From Isoetes taiwanensis (Eukaryota > Streptophyta > Lycopodiopsida > Isoetales > Isoetaceae), in contig JAJEKV010000080.1 of the NCBI GenBank assembly GCA_021234155.1, forward strand, positions 2,899,867 to 2,963,866: 64,000 bases of DNA, given 5' to 3'. The notes beneath the pieces are model-generated. The model had not been told where the DNA came from. It ran no database searches and saw only the letters and a list, made by a program, of their open reading frames with translations. The position numbers were made by a program, and so were the translations under genes. Every line of letters begins with the position of its first letter. Position 1 is the stretch's first letter. Of this stretch, positions 13,233-25,469 are shown in pieces.

Positions 13233-13548
13233 AGGGATAGGTTCAATACGCTGTACGTTTTATACGGAATACGTATGAATTGTATGATACAACACATTTT
13301 TGCCGATAAAACGTAAAAATACCAAGAAAAAAAATTCTGGCTGGAAGATTTTCGCAGACGCTGAAACCTTCTAATTACAGACGCTGAAGTTTTTTCGCGT
13401 CTGTAACAGTTAAAAATCAGCGTCGCAAAAAATATATATATATTTTTTTGAAATTCAAATTTTCGTCTGAACCTTCCGTTTCAGACGTCTTAAAGTTTTT
13501 TCACAGACGCATAAAACGAAGGTTTTTCGCAGACGCCAACCGTAACCA

Positions 13549-13633
<85 letters not shown>

Positions 13634-13947
13634 TATATATATTTTTAATTAAAATTTACAGACGCTGGAAACCTTTCGTTTTGCGACGCTGAAAGTTTTT
13701 CACAGACGCTAAATTGTTGGGTTTCAGACGTAACCCCCGAAAAAAAAAAAAAAAATCGCTGTGACGCTGTTTTTATCGCTTTCACAGACGCCTGGAAAAT
13801 TTCACAGACGCCATCGGTAGTTTTCGCCAGACGCCAAATTTTTCCCACGGCTACGAGGGTTTTATATCGTTAACGATTTTTATTAAAAAATACGTATTTT
13901 TGACTTTATACCGAATTTTAATTTTGTACGATAGAACCTATCCCCGC
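13233..13947. mobile_element. 0.7-kb TIR element inside repeat unit 1
   Basis: An insertion of about 714 bp interrupts the 1.1-kb repeat at CTTGGTCCC|CGTGGCAATG. It starts GGGATAGGTTC and ends GAACCTATCCC, an 11-bp terminal inverted repeat that extends imperfectly inward (TACG...CGTA). TGGTCCC is present on both flanks, giving a target duplication of about 7 bp. The interior has roughly ten copies of CAGACGC in both orientations and a long (TA)n run. There is no coding capacity. Short TIR and duplication length fit a hAT- or Mutator-like non-autonomous element, but I cannot place it firmly. Confidence 0.7.
13551..13641. repeat. (TA)n microsatellite
   Basis: About 90 bp of nearly pure TA dinucleotide with two ATAATA interruptions, inside the TIR element. 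Confidence 0.95.
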
Positions 13948-16900
13948 TGGTCCCCGTGGCAATGTCGACGTTTCGAGTCCATTGGCGAGCCAAATCAGCG
14001 ATTCTCGAGAGGGAGGTCGCCCGTCCCGGCCCCGTGGCCTTGGGGAGAGGAAAATTCGGCAAGCAGCCCGGGGATTTTAGGGTCCGTGGCTCTGGTGTCA
14101 ACACCCCCAAATCCACGCCAAGTCACTTACAAGGTCCCTACCCGGGATGACGGAGAGGGCCTCCCACCACAATGGGTTGCGAGGTTCTAGAAGGGTTTTG
14201 CGTTTTGGGGCCGACTTGGTCTCGGTGAACTTGGGACTGGCCGAGAAGCTGCAAATGAGAATAATCTGAGTAAGGGAACCGACGGGCTTGAGTTTGGGCC
14301 TGTCCTCCTCCCGATGTGGCAAGTAGAAGTCGGGGGTGCTTTTTGCGGTGGGTAAGACATTCATAAATTCGCAATTAATGCATTGTACGAAAATAAATTC
14401 TGATTTTTTGCCACCGGATTCCTAATCTATCTCCAAAGACACACCCCCCATTTTCAAATTTTCTGAGAGAAGGTCTAGGTCAAAGGGTTAGCATTAGAAC
14501 GGTCGGGCAGCCCGCTTCGGGGGCAACCGCACCCTTCCCCAAGTCAAATGAGGCCCGGACCTTGCAGGATCCCTCACAAGAGGGGAGAGTCCGGACCCCA
14601 AGAGGCGGGATCCAAAAAGTTCCCGAGGCAGCCCCTTCTGGCCCCCCGGCTCGCAGACGCTTAATGACCACCCTCCCCGAGCCCTGCCCCTATCCCAACC
14701 GCTGGATCCTCCGCCTGAGGCCCCTCTTCGGGAAGGCCCAAAAGATTCCGCACGGCCCCAGAGAACTTGTCAAACCAAGGGCGCCCCGAGGTCGGCCTTG
14801 TAGAAACCGGCAGTGTCTTGTCGCTCGGGCACCGGGAGGCTCGAATGGCAAATCGACCGCCAAATCATCCGGAATGGCAAAATTACCCTAGGGGAGCAAG
14901 TTACAAGGTCGGTTTTGCAAAAGAAAGAAACACTTATGCCCTCCACGGCCGATCCCGCATCCACATCCCACCGCCAATTGACTACGAGTGTGATGGAAGT
15001 GAGCTACTTTGGCGCTTCTTGAGGTCGGGTGGTCTTCCGCCATGGAACTTGGTCCCTGTGGCAATGTCGACGTTTCGAGTCCATTGGCAGAGCCAAATCG
15101 CTGACTCGAGGGGAGGTCGCCTGGCCCCCGCCCCCGGGGCCTTGGGGAGAGGAAATTCGGGGCAAGCGACTTCGGGATTTTAGGGTCCGTGCTGCGGTGT
15201 CAACACCCCCACTCCCGCGTCAAGTCACGGCCAGCAAGGTCCCGCCTGACCGACGGAGAGGGCCTCCCGCACTGTGGGTTGCCGGTTCTAGAAGGGTTTG
15301 CGTTTTGGGGCCGAGACTTGGTCCAGTGAACTTGGGACCTGGCCAAGAAGCCGCACTTGAATACGGAGCAAGGGGGAACCGGCGGAGCAGAAGTTTGGGC
15401 CCTGTCCTCCCTCCTGATGTGGCAAGTAGAAGTCGGGCTTTGCTGGCAAGACATTCATAAATTCGCAATTAATGCATTGTACGAAAATAAATTCTGATTT
15501 TTGCCAGTTGATTCCTAATCTATCTCCAAAGACACACCCAATTTTGAAATTTTTTAGGAGAAAGGTCTAGGTCAAAGGGTTAGCATTAGAAGCGGTCGGG
15601 GCAGCAGCAGGCAATCGGGGCCGGTGGCACCCTCCCAAGTCAAACGAGGCCAGACCTTGCGGATTCCTCACAAGAGGGGAGAGTCCGGACCCCAAGAGGC
15701 GGGATCCAAAAAGTTCCCCAGGCAGACCCTTCCCCGGCAAAGCCCTCCCGCGACGCTAATGACCACCCTCCGAGCGGTTCCCCTATCCAACCGTTGGATC
15801 CTCCGCTCAGGGGCCCTCTTGAAGGCCCAAAAGATTCCAGATCGGGTCCAGAGAACTTGTCAAAACCGCTGGGCGCCCCGAGGTCGGCCTTTGTAGAAAC
15901 CGCACTGCCTTGTCGTTCGGCAACGCGGGAGGCTACTGAATGGCAAATCGACCCTAAATCATCCTGAATGGCTAAATTACCCTAGGAGCAAGTTACAAGG
16001 TCGGTTTTGCAAAAGAAAGAAACACTCATGCCCTCCACGACAAGATCCCGCATCCACATCCTAGGCCAATTGACTACGAGTGTGGTGATGGAAGTGAGCT
16101 ACTTTGGCGCTTCTTGGAGGTCGGTGGTCTTATGGCCACGGAACTTGGTCCCCGTGGCAATGTCGACGCTTCAGTCCATTGGCCGAGAGCCAAATCGCTG
16201 ACCGGGAGAGGGAGGTTGCCCGTCCGGCCCCGTGGCCTTGGGGAGAGGAAATTCGGGCAAGCGGCTTCCGGGATTTTAGGGTCCGTGCTCGGCGTCAACA
16301 CCCCCACTCCCGCGTCAAGTCACGCGCAAGGTCCCGCCTCGACAAGGAGAGGGCCTCCAAAACGTAAAACCCCGTGGGTTGCGTGTTCTAGAAGGGTTTG
16401 CGTTTTGGGGGCGGTGACTTGGTCTGTTGCACTTGGGACCTGGCGAAGCTGCAACCCCGAGAATACGAGCAAGGGGAACTGGCCGGAGCGGAGTTTGAGC
16501 CTGTCTCCTCCCGATGTGGCAAGTAGAAGTCGGGGGCGGCTTTGCGCGGCAAGACATTCATAAATTAAAATTAATGCATTGTACAAAAATAAATTCTGAT
16601 TTTTTTTGCCACCGGATTCCTAATCCATCTCCAAACACAGCCCAATTTTTCAGCCTTTTCGGAGAAGGTCTAGGTCAAAGGGTTAGCATTAGAACGGTGG
16701 GCACCCGCTGGGGCAACCGAAATGGCACCCTTCCCAAGTCAAACGAGGCCAGGACCTTGCAGGGGATCCCTCACAAGAGGGGAGAGTCCGACCCCAAGAG
16801 GGCGGGATCCAAAAACGTCCCGGGCAGCCCTTTCAGCGCCTCCCGGTCGACGCTAATGACCACCCTCCCGAGCCCGTTCCCCATCCCACCGCTGATCCTC

Positions 16901-17128
16901 CTCGCTCGAGGGCCCCTCTTCGGAAGGCCCAAAAGATTCCGGGATCGGTCCGGAGAACTTGTCAAACCGCTGGGCCCCCCGGTCGGCCTTTGTAGAAACC
17001 GCAGTCTTGTCGCTCGGCACCGGGAGGTTCCGAATGGCAAATCGACCACCGCCAAATCGTCCGGAATGGCGAAATTACCCTAGGGAGCAAGTTACAAGGT
17101 CAGTTTTGCAAAAGAAAGAAACACTCAT

Positions 17129-17513
17129 TGTTGAAATATGGGGTTCTTGGCATGCACCTTGCTGCAGCAGACCATGGCTGCCGGATGCAACAAGGCTGCC
17201 ACAAATGCTCAAGAATGACAAAACAAAGGGGGAGGAAACTCCAAGAACACAAACAGGGCACAAATGCCAAGAAATGAACAAAGTGGATCATATTGCCAAA
17301 ATGAGGCGCTCCAAAACGTGAGCTGAAACCCTCACAAAATGAGGCGCTCCAAAACGTGAGCTAAAACCTTAACAATGAGGGGAAATGCTCTCTCTATATA
17401 GTGAGCAAACCCTAACCCTATATGATGACAACATGTGGCCATGTGCCACTAACATCTATGATGACATGTGGCCTATGCCACTAACGTCTATGACTTAGCC
17501 CAAGGGGCTAACA
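17129..17513. repeat. 5' LTR
   Basis: The copy starts TGTTGAAATATGG and ends CTAACA. It contains a duplicated GAGGCGCTCCAAAACGTGAG word and ATGACATGTGGCC repeats. It differs from the other LTR by only a few small changes. Confidence 0.9.
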
Positions 17514-20214
17514 CTCCCCCCCACCAAACCTCACTATATGCAAACCTTTATAATATTAGGTTTGACATGTTTACAAAAACGGAGGGGAAGTAACAAAAAT
17601 ATTTGCCAAAAAGTCTTCTTCAAGGTGTTGGTGACGAATTAGATCAAAAAGAATGTTGATGCCGTGTAGATCACATAGGGGCAATAAATAATGATGGCCA
17701 TCCCTTATATCATGGGGAAGGCAATTGTAACCAATAGTGGCAAAAATACAACTTAAAATAATGATAGAGGGTCTTCAAAAATGTAAGCACCAAATATCAA
17801 CCACGGGCGTGGACAAGCGTGTAAGGATGGCCCGTGGGTGGCGTGAAAAAAACTTGCAAGGGTTCAAAGCGTGGCCCTTAAGTGTTGCTAAAAGTATTTC
17901 AAAGTGTGAACTGTGGGCGTGGGCCCATGCGGCAAGAGGGGCCCTTGGTTGGGCGTGACCAAAAAAAAAGCCAAAGTGTAGCTCGTGGGTGGGGTGGAAA
18001 AAAGTTCGCGGGGAGTTACCGTGGGCCAAATGTGTCAAGTGTTAGAGTATGCACATAACAAAAAATAGTGGGGCGTGGGTTTAACAAGGCCCGTGGTTGG
18101 TTGTGACAAACATGCGTGTGTTAGCAGGCGTGGGTAAAATGACTAAGCGTGGCGCATAAGCGTGCTCCACACCGTGCGTGAGTGGCTATGGGCAAATGAT
18201 TTTCAAGCGTGGCGGGCCGTGGGTAAGATTTCAAGTACCTACGCGTGGCCGTGGGTAAGAGTGGAAAAATTGCAAAGTGGTCCAGTGCGAGGATGGCCCG
18301 TGGGTTGAGTAGGGAAAATAAGTGTTGACCAAATAAGTTGTTCTAGCCGTTGCGGGTGGTTGGGCGGATGAAAGTGTTGCGGGGGGGGCGTTGCATGAAC
18401 TCCTGGAGAAAGTGTATGCCCTAAAATGTAAGTGTATCACGGGCCATAGAGCTGGGCCCAAATCTTAGCCGTGAACAAAAATTGCCCTAAAAATCTTTTA
18501 CTGCTTTTTTATTTTGTCGGGTATGTTTGCAACAAGAACAAAAAAAAATGGGTCTCTACGGTTTGTAACTTCGATTTTGTTGATGTACCGCTTGAATCTG
18601 GAGAGGCGGCGGATTGGTGTCAAAATGGCCTGCGTCTTGAAATAGCCGAAGTTCGATTGTTTTTGGTTTGAATCTTGGCATCCGGTTACGAATAGCCGGA
18701 TTTGCTTGAAAAACATAGTGGGTTGCTTTGGAGTCCGCAGAATGGCGGCGACCGAGCTATTGGGCGGGTTTTTTGCTTGGAAGACGAGTTTGGATGGTAG
18801 ATATTTGCATGATTCTCGCACAAGGGCAACTGATTTGCCGAGCAACCACGCTTAGTTGCTATATTCTTGGATTCGCTTGCAAATGGTGGCGGATTTGTTT
18901 AATGTAGACCTGAACCGGTGGTTGGATTTGAAGGCGTCCTACCGCTAGTGGGATGTTTGTGCTTCTTGCTTCAACGGTGAAAAACAACATCGATTCTTGA
19001 AAATACTAGATCTGAGACATCGAACTCGAGGCATACCCATGTTAATCTTTGTGCTTGTTTCTTTTGTGCGGATGCCGGTGTTTGTTGTTGCAGATGAGTC
19101 GACTTGAAGATTTGTTTGCAGATGTTGCAGACCAGCCAAACTGAGGCGTCAAATGTCTGCTGAGAGATCTTTGCTTGCTTGAAAAATAAACTGCTGCTGT
19201 TTTCTTTTGTTGTGTGCTTGAACAGAGGAAAGGGGGCTAGCCCAAGGTCTTTGCCCTCCTAAAAACTTAATACTAAATGTTGTGTTGATTTGATTGTTGT
19301 AAAGCTTTTTGCAGATAGATTCGACCAGAGTCTTCAGGATGTGCTTGACAGATCGATTGGAGTTGTTGCTGCAGCCTCTATAGGCTTGAACAGAGGAATG
19401 GGGCTAGCCCAAGTCTCGCCCCTCTTGAAAATTTGAACAAGAACTTCGCACAGACCGAAATGAGATTGTTGTGCGCATGTGTTGATAATTTGTTGTTGCG
19501 AGATCTTTGAATCTTTGAATCTTGAATCAAGCTTTCTTGAAGATGATTGTTGAAGAGTGTTGAAAAAATTTGTAACAAGAGTAACAAGAGCCTTCTGTTT
19601 GGCACGCTTCAAACAGGGCTGATTGTATGATAACCCATAGTTTCTTGCAGATGACAGAAGACAAAGAAAACAGAGGATATTTTTGGAAATTTTAAACAAA
19701 AACAAAGAAAACGTCCAAATCGAGGGACGAAAAAAGCTTTCGTGAGGCAAAGAAAAAGCATGATATTTTTGGCGGTTTTTTCAAAGAAAACGCCCCTCGC
19801 ACACAGAAAATGGGACGAAAAAAGCTTGTGAGAAACCGATTTTTCTGAAAAATTTTTCAAGAATGAAGTCTTTACCACCACTCCAAAATGCCGTAACGCA
19901 TTAATCGTGCTTGCTGCAATTGAAGAACGAGTTTTGAAAAACAGCTTTTGAACAAGATTGATTGGATCACCGGCTTATCATCACCGGGTTTGATTTGAAA
20001 GACAAAGGGCCTCGCACAATTCGGCTGGTTGGGCAAATGAACGGAAGGCCTCCGGACAATTCAGCCCGGGTTGGGCAAAGGGAAAAGAGTTTAGAGTAGT
20101 GTACACAAAGTTTTCAAAGATCAAGAACCATGAGAGCAAAGAAGACAACGGGATAAACAAAGAAGGATCAAGAAATTCTTGAGTTTAACCCTAACCGAGC
20201 ATCGACGGCCCCGG

Positions 20215-20598
20215 TGTTGAAATATGGGGTTCTTGGCATGCACCTTGTTTGCTGCGGCAGACCATGGTCACGGATGCAACAAGGCTGCCACAAATGCTCA
20301 AGAATGACAAAACAAAGGGGAGGAAACTCCAAGAACACAAACAGGGCACAAATGCCAAGAAATGAACAAAGTGGATCATATTGCCAAAATGAGGCGCTCC
20401 AAAACGTGAGCTGAAACCCTCACAAAATGAGGCGCTCCAAAACGTGAGCTAAAACCTTAACAATGAGGGAAATGCTCTCTATATAGTGAGCAAACCCTAA
20501 CCCTATATGATGACAACATGTGGCCATGTGCCACTAACATCTATGATGACATGTGGCCTATGCCACTAACGTCTATGACTTAGCCCAAGGGGCTAACA
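20215..20598. repeat. 3' LTR
   Basis: Near-identical to 17,129-17,513. Visible differences are a few short indels and substitutions within the first 150 bp, which suggests a fairly recent insertion. Confidence 0.9.
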
Positions 20599-20603
20599 CT
20601 CAT

Positions 20604-22085
20604 GCCCTCCACGACAGTATCCCGCATCCACATCCTAGGCCAATTGACTACGAGTGTGATGGAAGTGAGCTACTTTGGCGCTTCTTGGAGGTCGGGTGGT
20701 CTTCCTGCCACGGAACTTGGTCCCCGGGCAATGTCGACGTTTCGAGTCCATTGGCGAGCCAAATCGCGATTCCGAGAGAGGGAGGTCGCTCGTCCGGCCC
20801 CTGTGGCCTTGGGGAGAGGAAATCCCGGGCAAGCAGCTTCGGGATTTTAGGGTCCGTGCTCAAGGCCAACACCCCCACTCCACGCCAAGTCACGCGCAAA
20901 GGTCCCACCCGAATCTGACAAGGAGAGGGCCTCCAAAATGTAAACCCTGTGGGTTGCCAGGTTCTAGAAGGGTTTGCGTTTTGGGGGCCGAGACTTGGTC
21001 TGTTGCACTTGGGACCTGGCCGAGAAGCCGGCAAAGAAATACGGAGCAAAGGGGAACTGACGGAGCGGAGTTTGGGCCTGTCCTCCCGATGTGGCAAGTA
21101 GAAGTCGGGGTGCTTTTGCAATGCCAAGACATTCATAAATTCGCAATTAATGCATTGTACGAAAATAAATTCTGATTTTTTTGCGGCAAGATTCCTAATC
21201 CATCTCCAAAGACATAGCCCAATTTTGAAATTTTCGGAGAAGGTCTAGGTCAAAGGGTTAGCATTAGAACGGTCGGGGAGCCCGCTGGCAGGCAACCGAG
21301 AGTGGCACCCTTCCCCAAGTCAAACGAGGTCAGGACCTTGCAGGGGATCCCTCACAAGAGGGGAGAGTCCCAGGACCCAAGAGGCGGGGATCCAAAAAAA
21401 GTTCGAGGCAGCCCTTCCCCGGCCAAAGCCCTCCCGGTGACGCTAATGACCACCCTCCCGGGCCTGGTTCCCCTATCCCACCGTTGGATCCTTCGTTCGA
21501 GGGGCCCCTTCGAAGGCCCAAAAAGATTCCAGATCGGTCCGGAGAACTTGTCAAACCGCGTGGCGCCCCGAGGTCGGCCTTGTAGAAACCGGGCAGATGT
21601 CTTGTCGCCGGGCACCGGGGAGGCTCCGGAATGGCAAATCGACCCTCGCCAAATCGTCCTAATGGCGAAATTACCCTAGGGAGCAAGTTACAAGGTCGGT
21701 TTTGCAAAAGAAAGAAACACTCATGCCCTCCACGACAAGATCCCGCATCCACATCCTAGGCCAATTGACTACGAGTGTGATGGAAGTGAGCTACTTTACG
21801 CTTCTTGGAGGTCGGGTGGTCTTCGCCACGGAACTTGGTCCCTGTGGCAATGTCGATGTTTTGAGTCCATTGGCGAGCCAAATCACAATTCCTCAGAGAG
21901 GGGAGATCGCCCGTCCCCGGCCCCTGTGGCCTTGGGGAGAGGAAATCTCGGGCAAGCGCTTCGGGATTTTAGGGTCCGAAGCTCATACAACACCCCCCAC
22001 TCCACGCCAAGTCATAGCGGGCCGCAGCCGAGAATACGGAGCAAGGGGAACCGACGGAGGCCGGAGTTTGGGCTCGACGACATTT
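20604..22085. repeat. 1.1-kb tandem repeat, rest of unit 4, unit 5, partial unit 6
   Basis: The array resumes after the CTCAT duplication. Anchors are at 20,841 and 21,963 (1,122 bp apart). Unit 6 is cut after about 120 bp and joins the duplicated segment at the palindrome near 22,087. The junction shows a deletion within the unit between about 22,019 and 22,080. Confidence 0.9.
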
Positions 22086-22086
22086 T

Positions 22087-23370
22087 AACGTCGATGATCG
22101 ACGGATATACCCACAAACTGGTCAATATCGACGCTGGCCAAAAAAAAAAGTTAATTGTACCTACAAAGGTTCAATTGAAGCAAAACCCCGACATCCAAAA
22201 CCCTAGCCGCTTCAAATATTCTTAGTTGAGGCAACAAGAGCTTGGCCGCTTCACATCTAGTTCTAGCAAGCATCCCAGCGCCTTTGGAGCGCGATCTAAG
22301 GTTACATTTTGTATTTCCTTTCTCTGCAATCACTCCTTGTTCATTATCGTTCTTCGCCCTTATTTGTAGCTCTTTCTAATGTGAGGATGCAGATGCCTCG
22401 CCCTACTATATGAATAACGCCATTGGAAAGACGTTTGAGTATGGTTGATCGTGTGCCGCCAGCCGGGCTGCGAAATCCTCCGGGAACTATCAGCAGCGCG
22501 AAGATGAAGCATTAGAGGAAATAGAAGACCAGCTAGAGCTGTTGAAGAAGAAGAGAGATGAATACAATAGCTTGCCCGATAATACCGCACCGGTATTTGG
22601 AGAGAAGTTGGCAAATTATGTCGCGGAGCTGAATTTCATTGAAGGCATTATTGGATGTGTTGACGACATTGAGTGTGAGGTCGTTCCTCTTCCACCTTTG
22701 AGGCAACCTCACGATCTCGATATTTTTAGCGTGATATTTGTACTCTAATCATAGTATTTGAGCGACATTGGATAAGTATTTGAGAATATTTGAGTATTTT
22801 GTTCAAGTTTTGGATCTTTATAGTCAGTTATCTTTTGTTCTAGCATTTCTTATACTTATATTCTCATATTCAATCTAAGGATGTTATTGTTAGATAGGCT
22901 CTGGTCTTGGATTGAAGTGGAATAGCAAAGATCTCCTCTTGCATATGATTTTGCACTCATCTACATAGCATTGCAAAATCAAGATCCTATGCTCAAATTG
23001 AATGTGCAATCTCACGGACATATCGACGAATTGGTTGCGTTCGATGGGGTCCGTCTCTTGGGGTAGGGTTAGGAGCTCGAATTTAACTCATGGCTTAGAT
23101 AATGCTGAGATAGTTGATGACAATCAAAACCAAAGAGTAGAGAAAGAAAAGGATGGAGCGATTCTTGCCTAGATGATGACCAAAAGCCAAGTATGTCAAG
23201 TATTGAAGATGGAGATAAGGGTGGAACGCCAAAATATTATTCTCGCTGCATGGCTTAGATAAAGACAACATAAATGGTGTATATCCTAGTTCCTTTCTTT
23301 GAGAAATTGACCGTGACATGGTCACTAAGCAGTCGCATTGCACGGGGACGCCACGAGAATTAGAATGTCC
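22087..23370 (+). repeat. 1.3-kb duplicated segment, copy B
   Basis: Second copy of 10,946-12,238, about 11.1 kb downstream in the same orientation. It is followed again by the 1.1-kb repeat. Confidence 0.85.
22402..22748 (+). pseudogene. Small ORF of the duplicated segment, second copy
   Basis: The 3' part is open from at least 22,542 to a stop at 22,746-22,748. It reads YNSLPDNTAPVFGEK, then FIEGIIGCVDDIECEVVPLP, and ends DIFSVIFVL. Upstream, the equivalent of the start in copy A is broken by a TGA after the sixth codon. Each copy therefore keeps a different part of what was probably a protein of about 115-120 residues with a charged coiled-coil centre. I do not recognise the family. Confidence 0.4.
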
Positions 23371-25469
23371 GGGATTTTAGGGTCCGTGCTCTGCGGCGTC
23401 CAACACCCCCACTCCACGCTAAGTCACGCGCTAAGGTCCCGCCTCGAATCGACAAGGAGAGGGCCTCCAAAACGTAAACCCCGGTGGGGTTGCCGTGTTC
23501 TAGAAGGGTTTGGCGCTTTGGGGGGCGAGACTTGGTTTGTTGCACTTGGGACTCCGCGCAGAAGCCGCAATGTGAATACGGAGCAAGGGGAACTGACGGA
23601 GCGTAGTTTGGGCCTGTCCTCCTCCATGTGGCAAGTAGAAGTCGGGGGCTTTTAAAGTGGCAAGACATTCATAAATTTGCAATTAATGCATTGTGCGAAA
23701 ATAAATTCTGATTTTTGCCAGCGGATTCCTAATCCATCTCCGGCCTACAAACCAATTTTCGAAATTTTTAGAAGGTCTAGGTCAAAGGGTTAGCATTAGA
23801 GCGGTCGGGGCAGCCTGCTGCGGGGGCAGCGGCACCCTTCCCCAAGTCAAGCGAGGCCCAGGACCTTGCGGGGATCCCTCACAAGAGGGAGAGTCCGGAC
23901 CCCAAGAGGCGGGATCAAAAAAGTTCCCGAGGTAGCCCTTCTGGCGGCTCCCCCGGGCCGCACGCTAATGACCACCCTCGGGCCGGTTCCCCTATCCGGC
24001 CAGTTGGATCCTCTGTTCAGGGGGCCCCTATTCGGGAAGGCCCAAAAGATTCCAGATCGGTCCGGAGAACTTGTCAAACCATGGCGCCCCGAGGTCCGCC
24101 TTGTAGAAACCGCAGTGTCTTGTCGTTCGAGGCACCGGGAGGCTCGGAATGGCAAATCGACCACGCCAAATCGTCCTGAATGGCCGAAATTACCCTAGGG
24201 AGCAAGTTACAAGGTCGGTTTTGCAAAAGAAAGAAAAACACTCATGCCCTCCACGACAAGGTATCCCGCATCCACATCCTAGGCCAATTGACTACGAGTG
24301 TGATGGAAGTGAGCTACTTTGGCGCTTTTAGAGGTCGGTGGTCTTCTGGCCACGGAACTTGGTCCCCGTGGCAATGTCGACGTTTCCGAGTCCATTGGCC
24401 CGAGCCAAATCTCGATTCCGAGAGGGGAGGTCGCCCGTCCCGGCCCCTGGGGCCTTGGGAAGAGGAAATTTGGGGCAAGCAGCCCGGGGATTTTAGGGTC
24501 CGGTGCTCGGCGTCAACACCCCTACTCCACGCCAAGTCACGCGGCGCAAAGGTCCTTCCCGACCGACAAGGAGAGGGCCTCCAAAACGTAAACCCCGTGG
24601 GTTGCCCGTGTTCTAGAAGGGTTTTGCGTTTTGGGGGCGAGACTTGGTCTGTTGCAATTTGGGACCTGGCCAGAAGCTGCAGCCGGAAATGCGGAGCAAG
24701 GGGCCCTGGCGGAGTGGAGTTTGGGCCTGTCCTCCTCCCGATGTGGCAAGTAGAAGTCGGGGGTGCTTTTGCAAAGGCAAGACATTCATAAATTCGCAAT
24801 TAATGCATTGTACGAAAATAAATTCTGATTTTTTGCCAGTGGATTCCTAATCCATCTCCAAAGACACAGCCCAATTTTTCAAATTTTCTGAGAAGGTCTA
24901 GGTCAAAGGGTTAGCATTAGAATCGGTCGGGGCAGCCCGCTGGAGCAACCGAAATGGCACCCTTCCCCAAGTCAAACGAGGCCAGGACCTTGCGGGGATC
25001 CCTCACAAGAGGGGAGAGTCCTGACCCCAAGAGGGGATCAAAAAGTTCCCAGGCAGCCCTTCCCGGCAACGCCCCGGGGTTGCGCTAATGACCACCCTCC
25101 CGGAGCCCGGTTCCCCTATCCGACCGTTGGATCCTCCGTTCAGGGGGCCCTCTTCGGGAAGGCCCAAAAGATTCCAGATCGGGTCCGAGAACTTGTCAAA
25201 CCAGCTGGGCGCCCGAGGGCCTTCCTTTGTAGAAAACCGCGTAGTGTCTTGTCGTTCGCACCGGGAGGCTCGGAATGGCAAATCGACCACTGCCAAATCA
25301 TCCGAATGGCGAAATTACCCTAGGGAGCAAGTTACAAGGTCGGTTTTGCAAAAGAAAGAAACACTCATGCCCTCCACGACAGTATCCCGCATCCACATCC
25401 TACTGCCAATTGACTACGAGTGTGATGGAAGTGAGCTACTTTGGCGCTTCTTGGAGGTCGGGTGGTCTT
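23371..25469. repeat. 1.1-kb tandem repeat, units 7 and 8
   Basis: Anchors are at 23,371 and 24,487 (1,116 bp apart). The last unit stops at GGTGGTCTTC near 25,469, where transposase-related sequence takes over. Confidence 0.9.

Larger units (their letters stand above)
12239..17123. repeat. 1.1-kb GC-rich tandem repeat, units 1-4
   Basis: The anchor GGGATTTTAGGGTCCG recurs at 12,239, 14,071, 15,174 and 16,270. Spacing is 1,096-1,103 bp once the insertion in unit 1 is removed. Every unit carries the landmarks CCTCCCGATGTGGCAAGTAG, GGTCTAGGTCAAAGGGTTAG, CCCTAGGGAGCAAGTTACAA and TACTTTGGCGCTTCTTGGAG. Open frames of up to about 150 codons occur in some units but not at matching positions, so the unit is non-coding. 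Unit 4 is split by the LTR retrotransposon and resumes at 20,604. Confidence 0.9.
17129..20598. mobile_element. Non-autonomous LTR retrotransposon, 3.5 kb
   Basis: Two near-identical direct repeats of about 385 bp (17,129-17,513 and 20,215-20,598) begin TGTTGAAATATGG and end GGGGCTAACA, the TG...CA ends of LTRs. The element is flanked by a perfect 5-bp duplication, CTCAT, at 17,124-17,128 and 20,599-20,603, and it splits a 1.1-kb repeat unit at that point. The 2.7-kb interior has no gag, protease, integrase or reverse transcriptase that I can recognise. It is rich in CGTGG words at 17.8-18.5 kb. No methionine-tRNA primer site follows the 5' LTR; the sequence there is a C-run. This fits a LARD-like or otherwise deleted family mobilised in trans. 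Confidence 0.9.
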
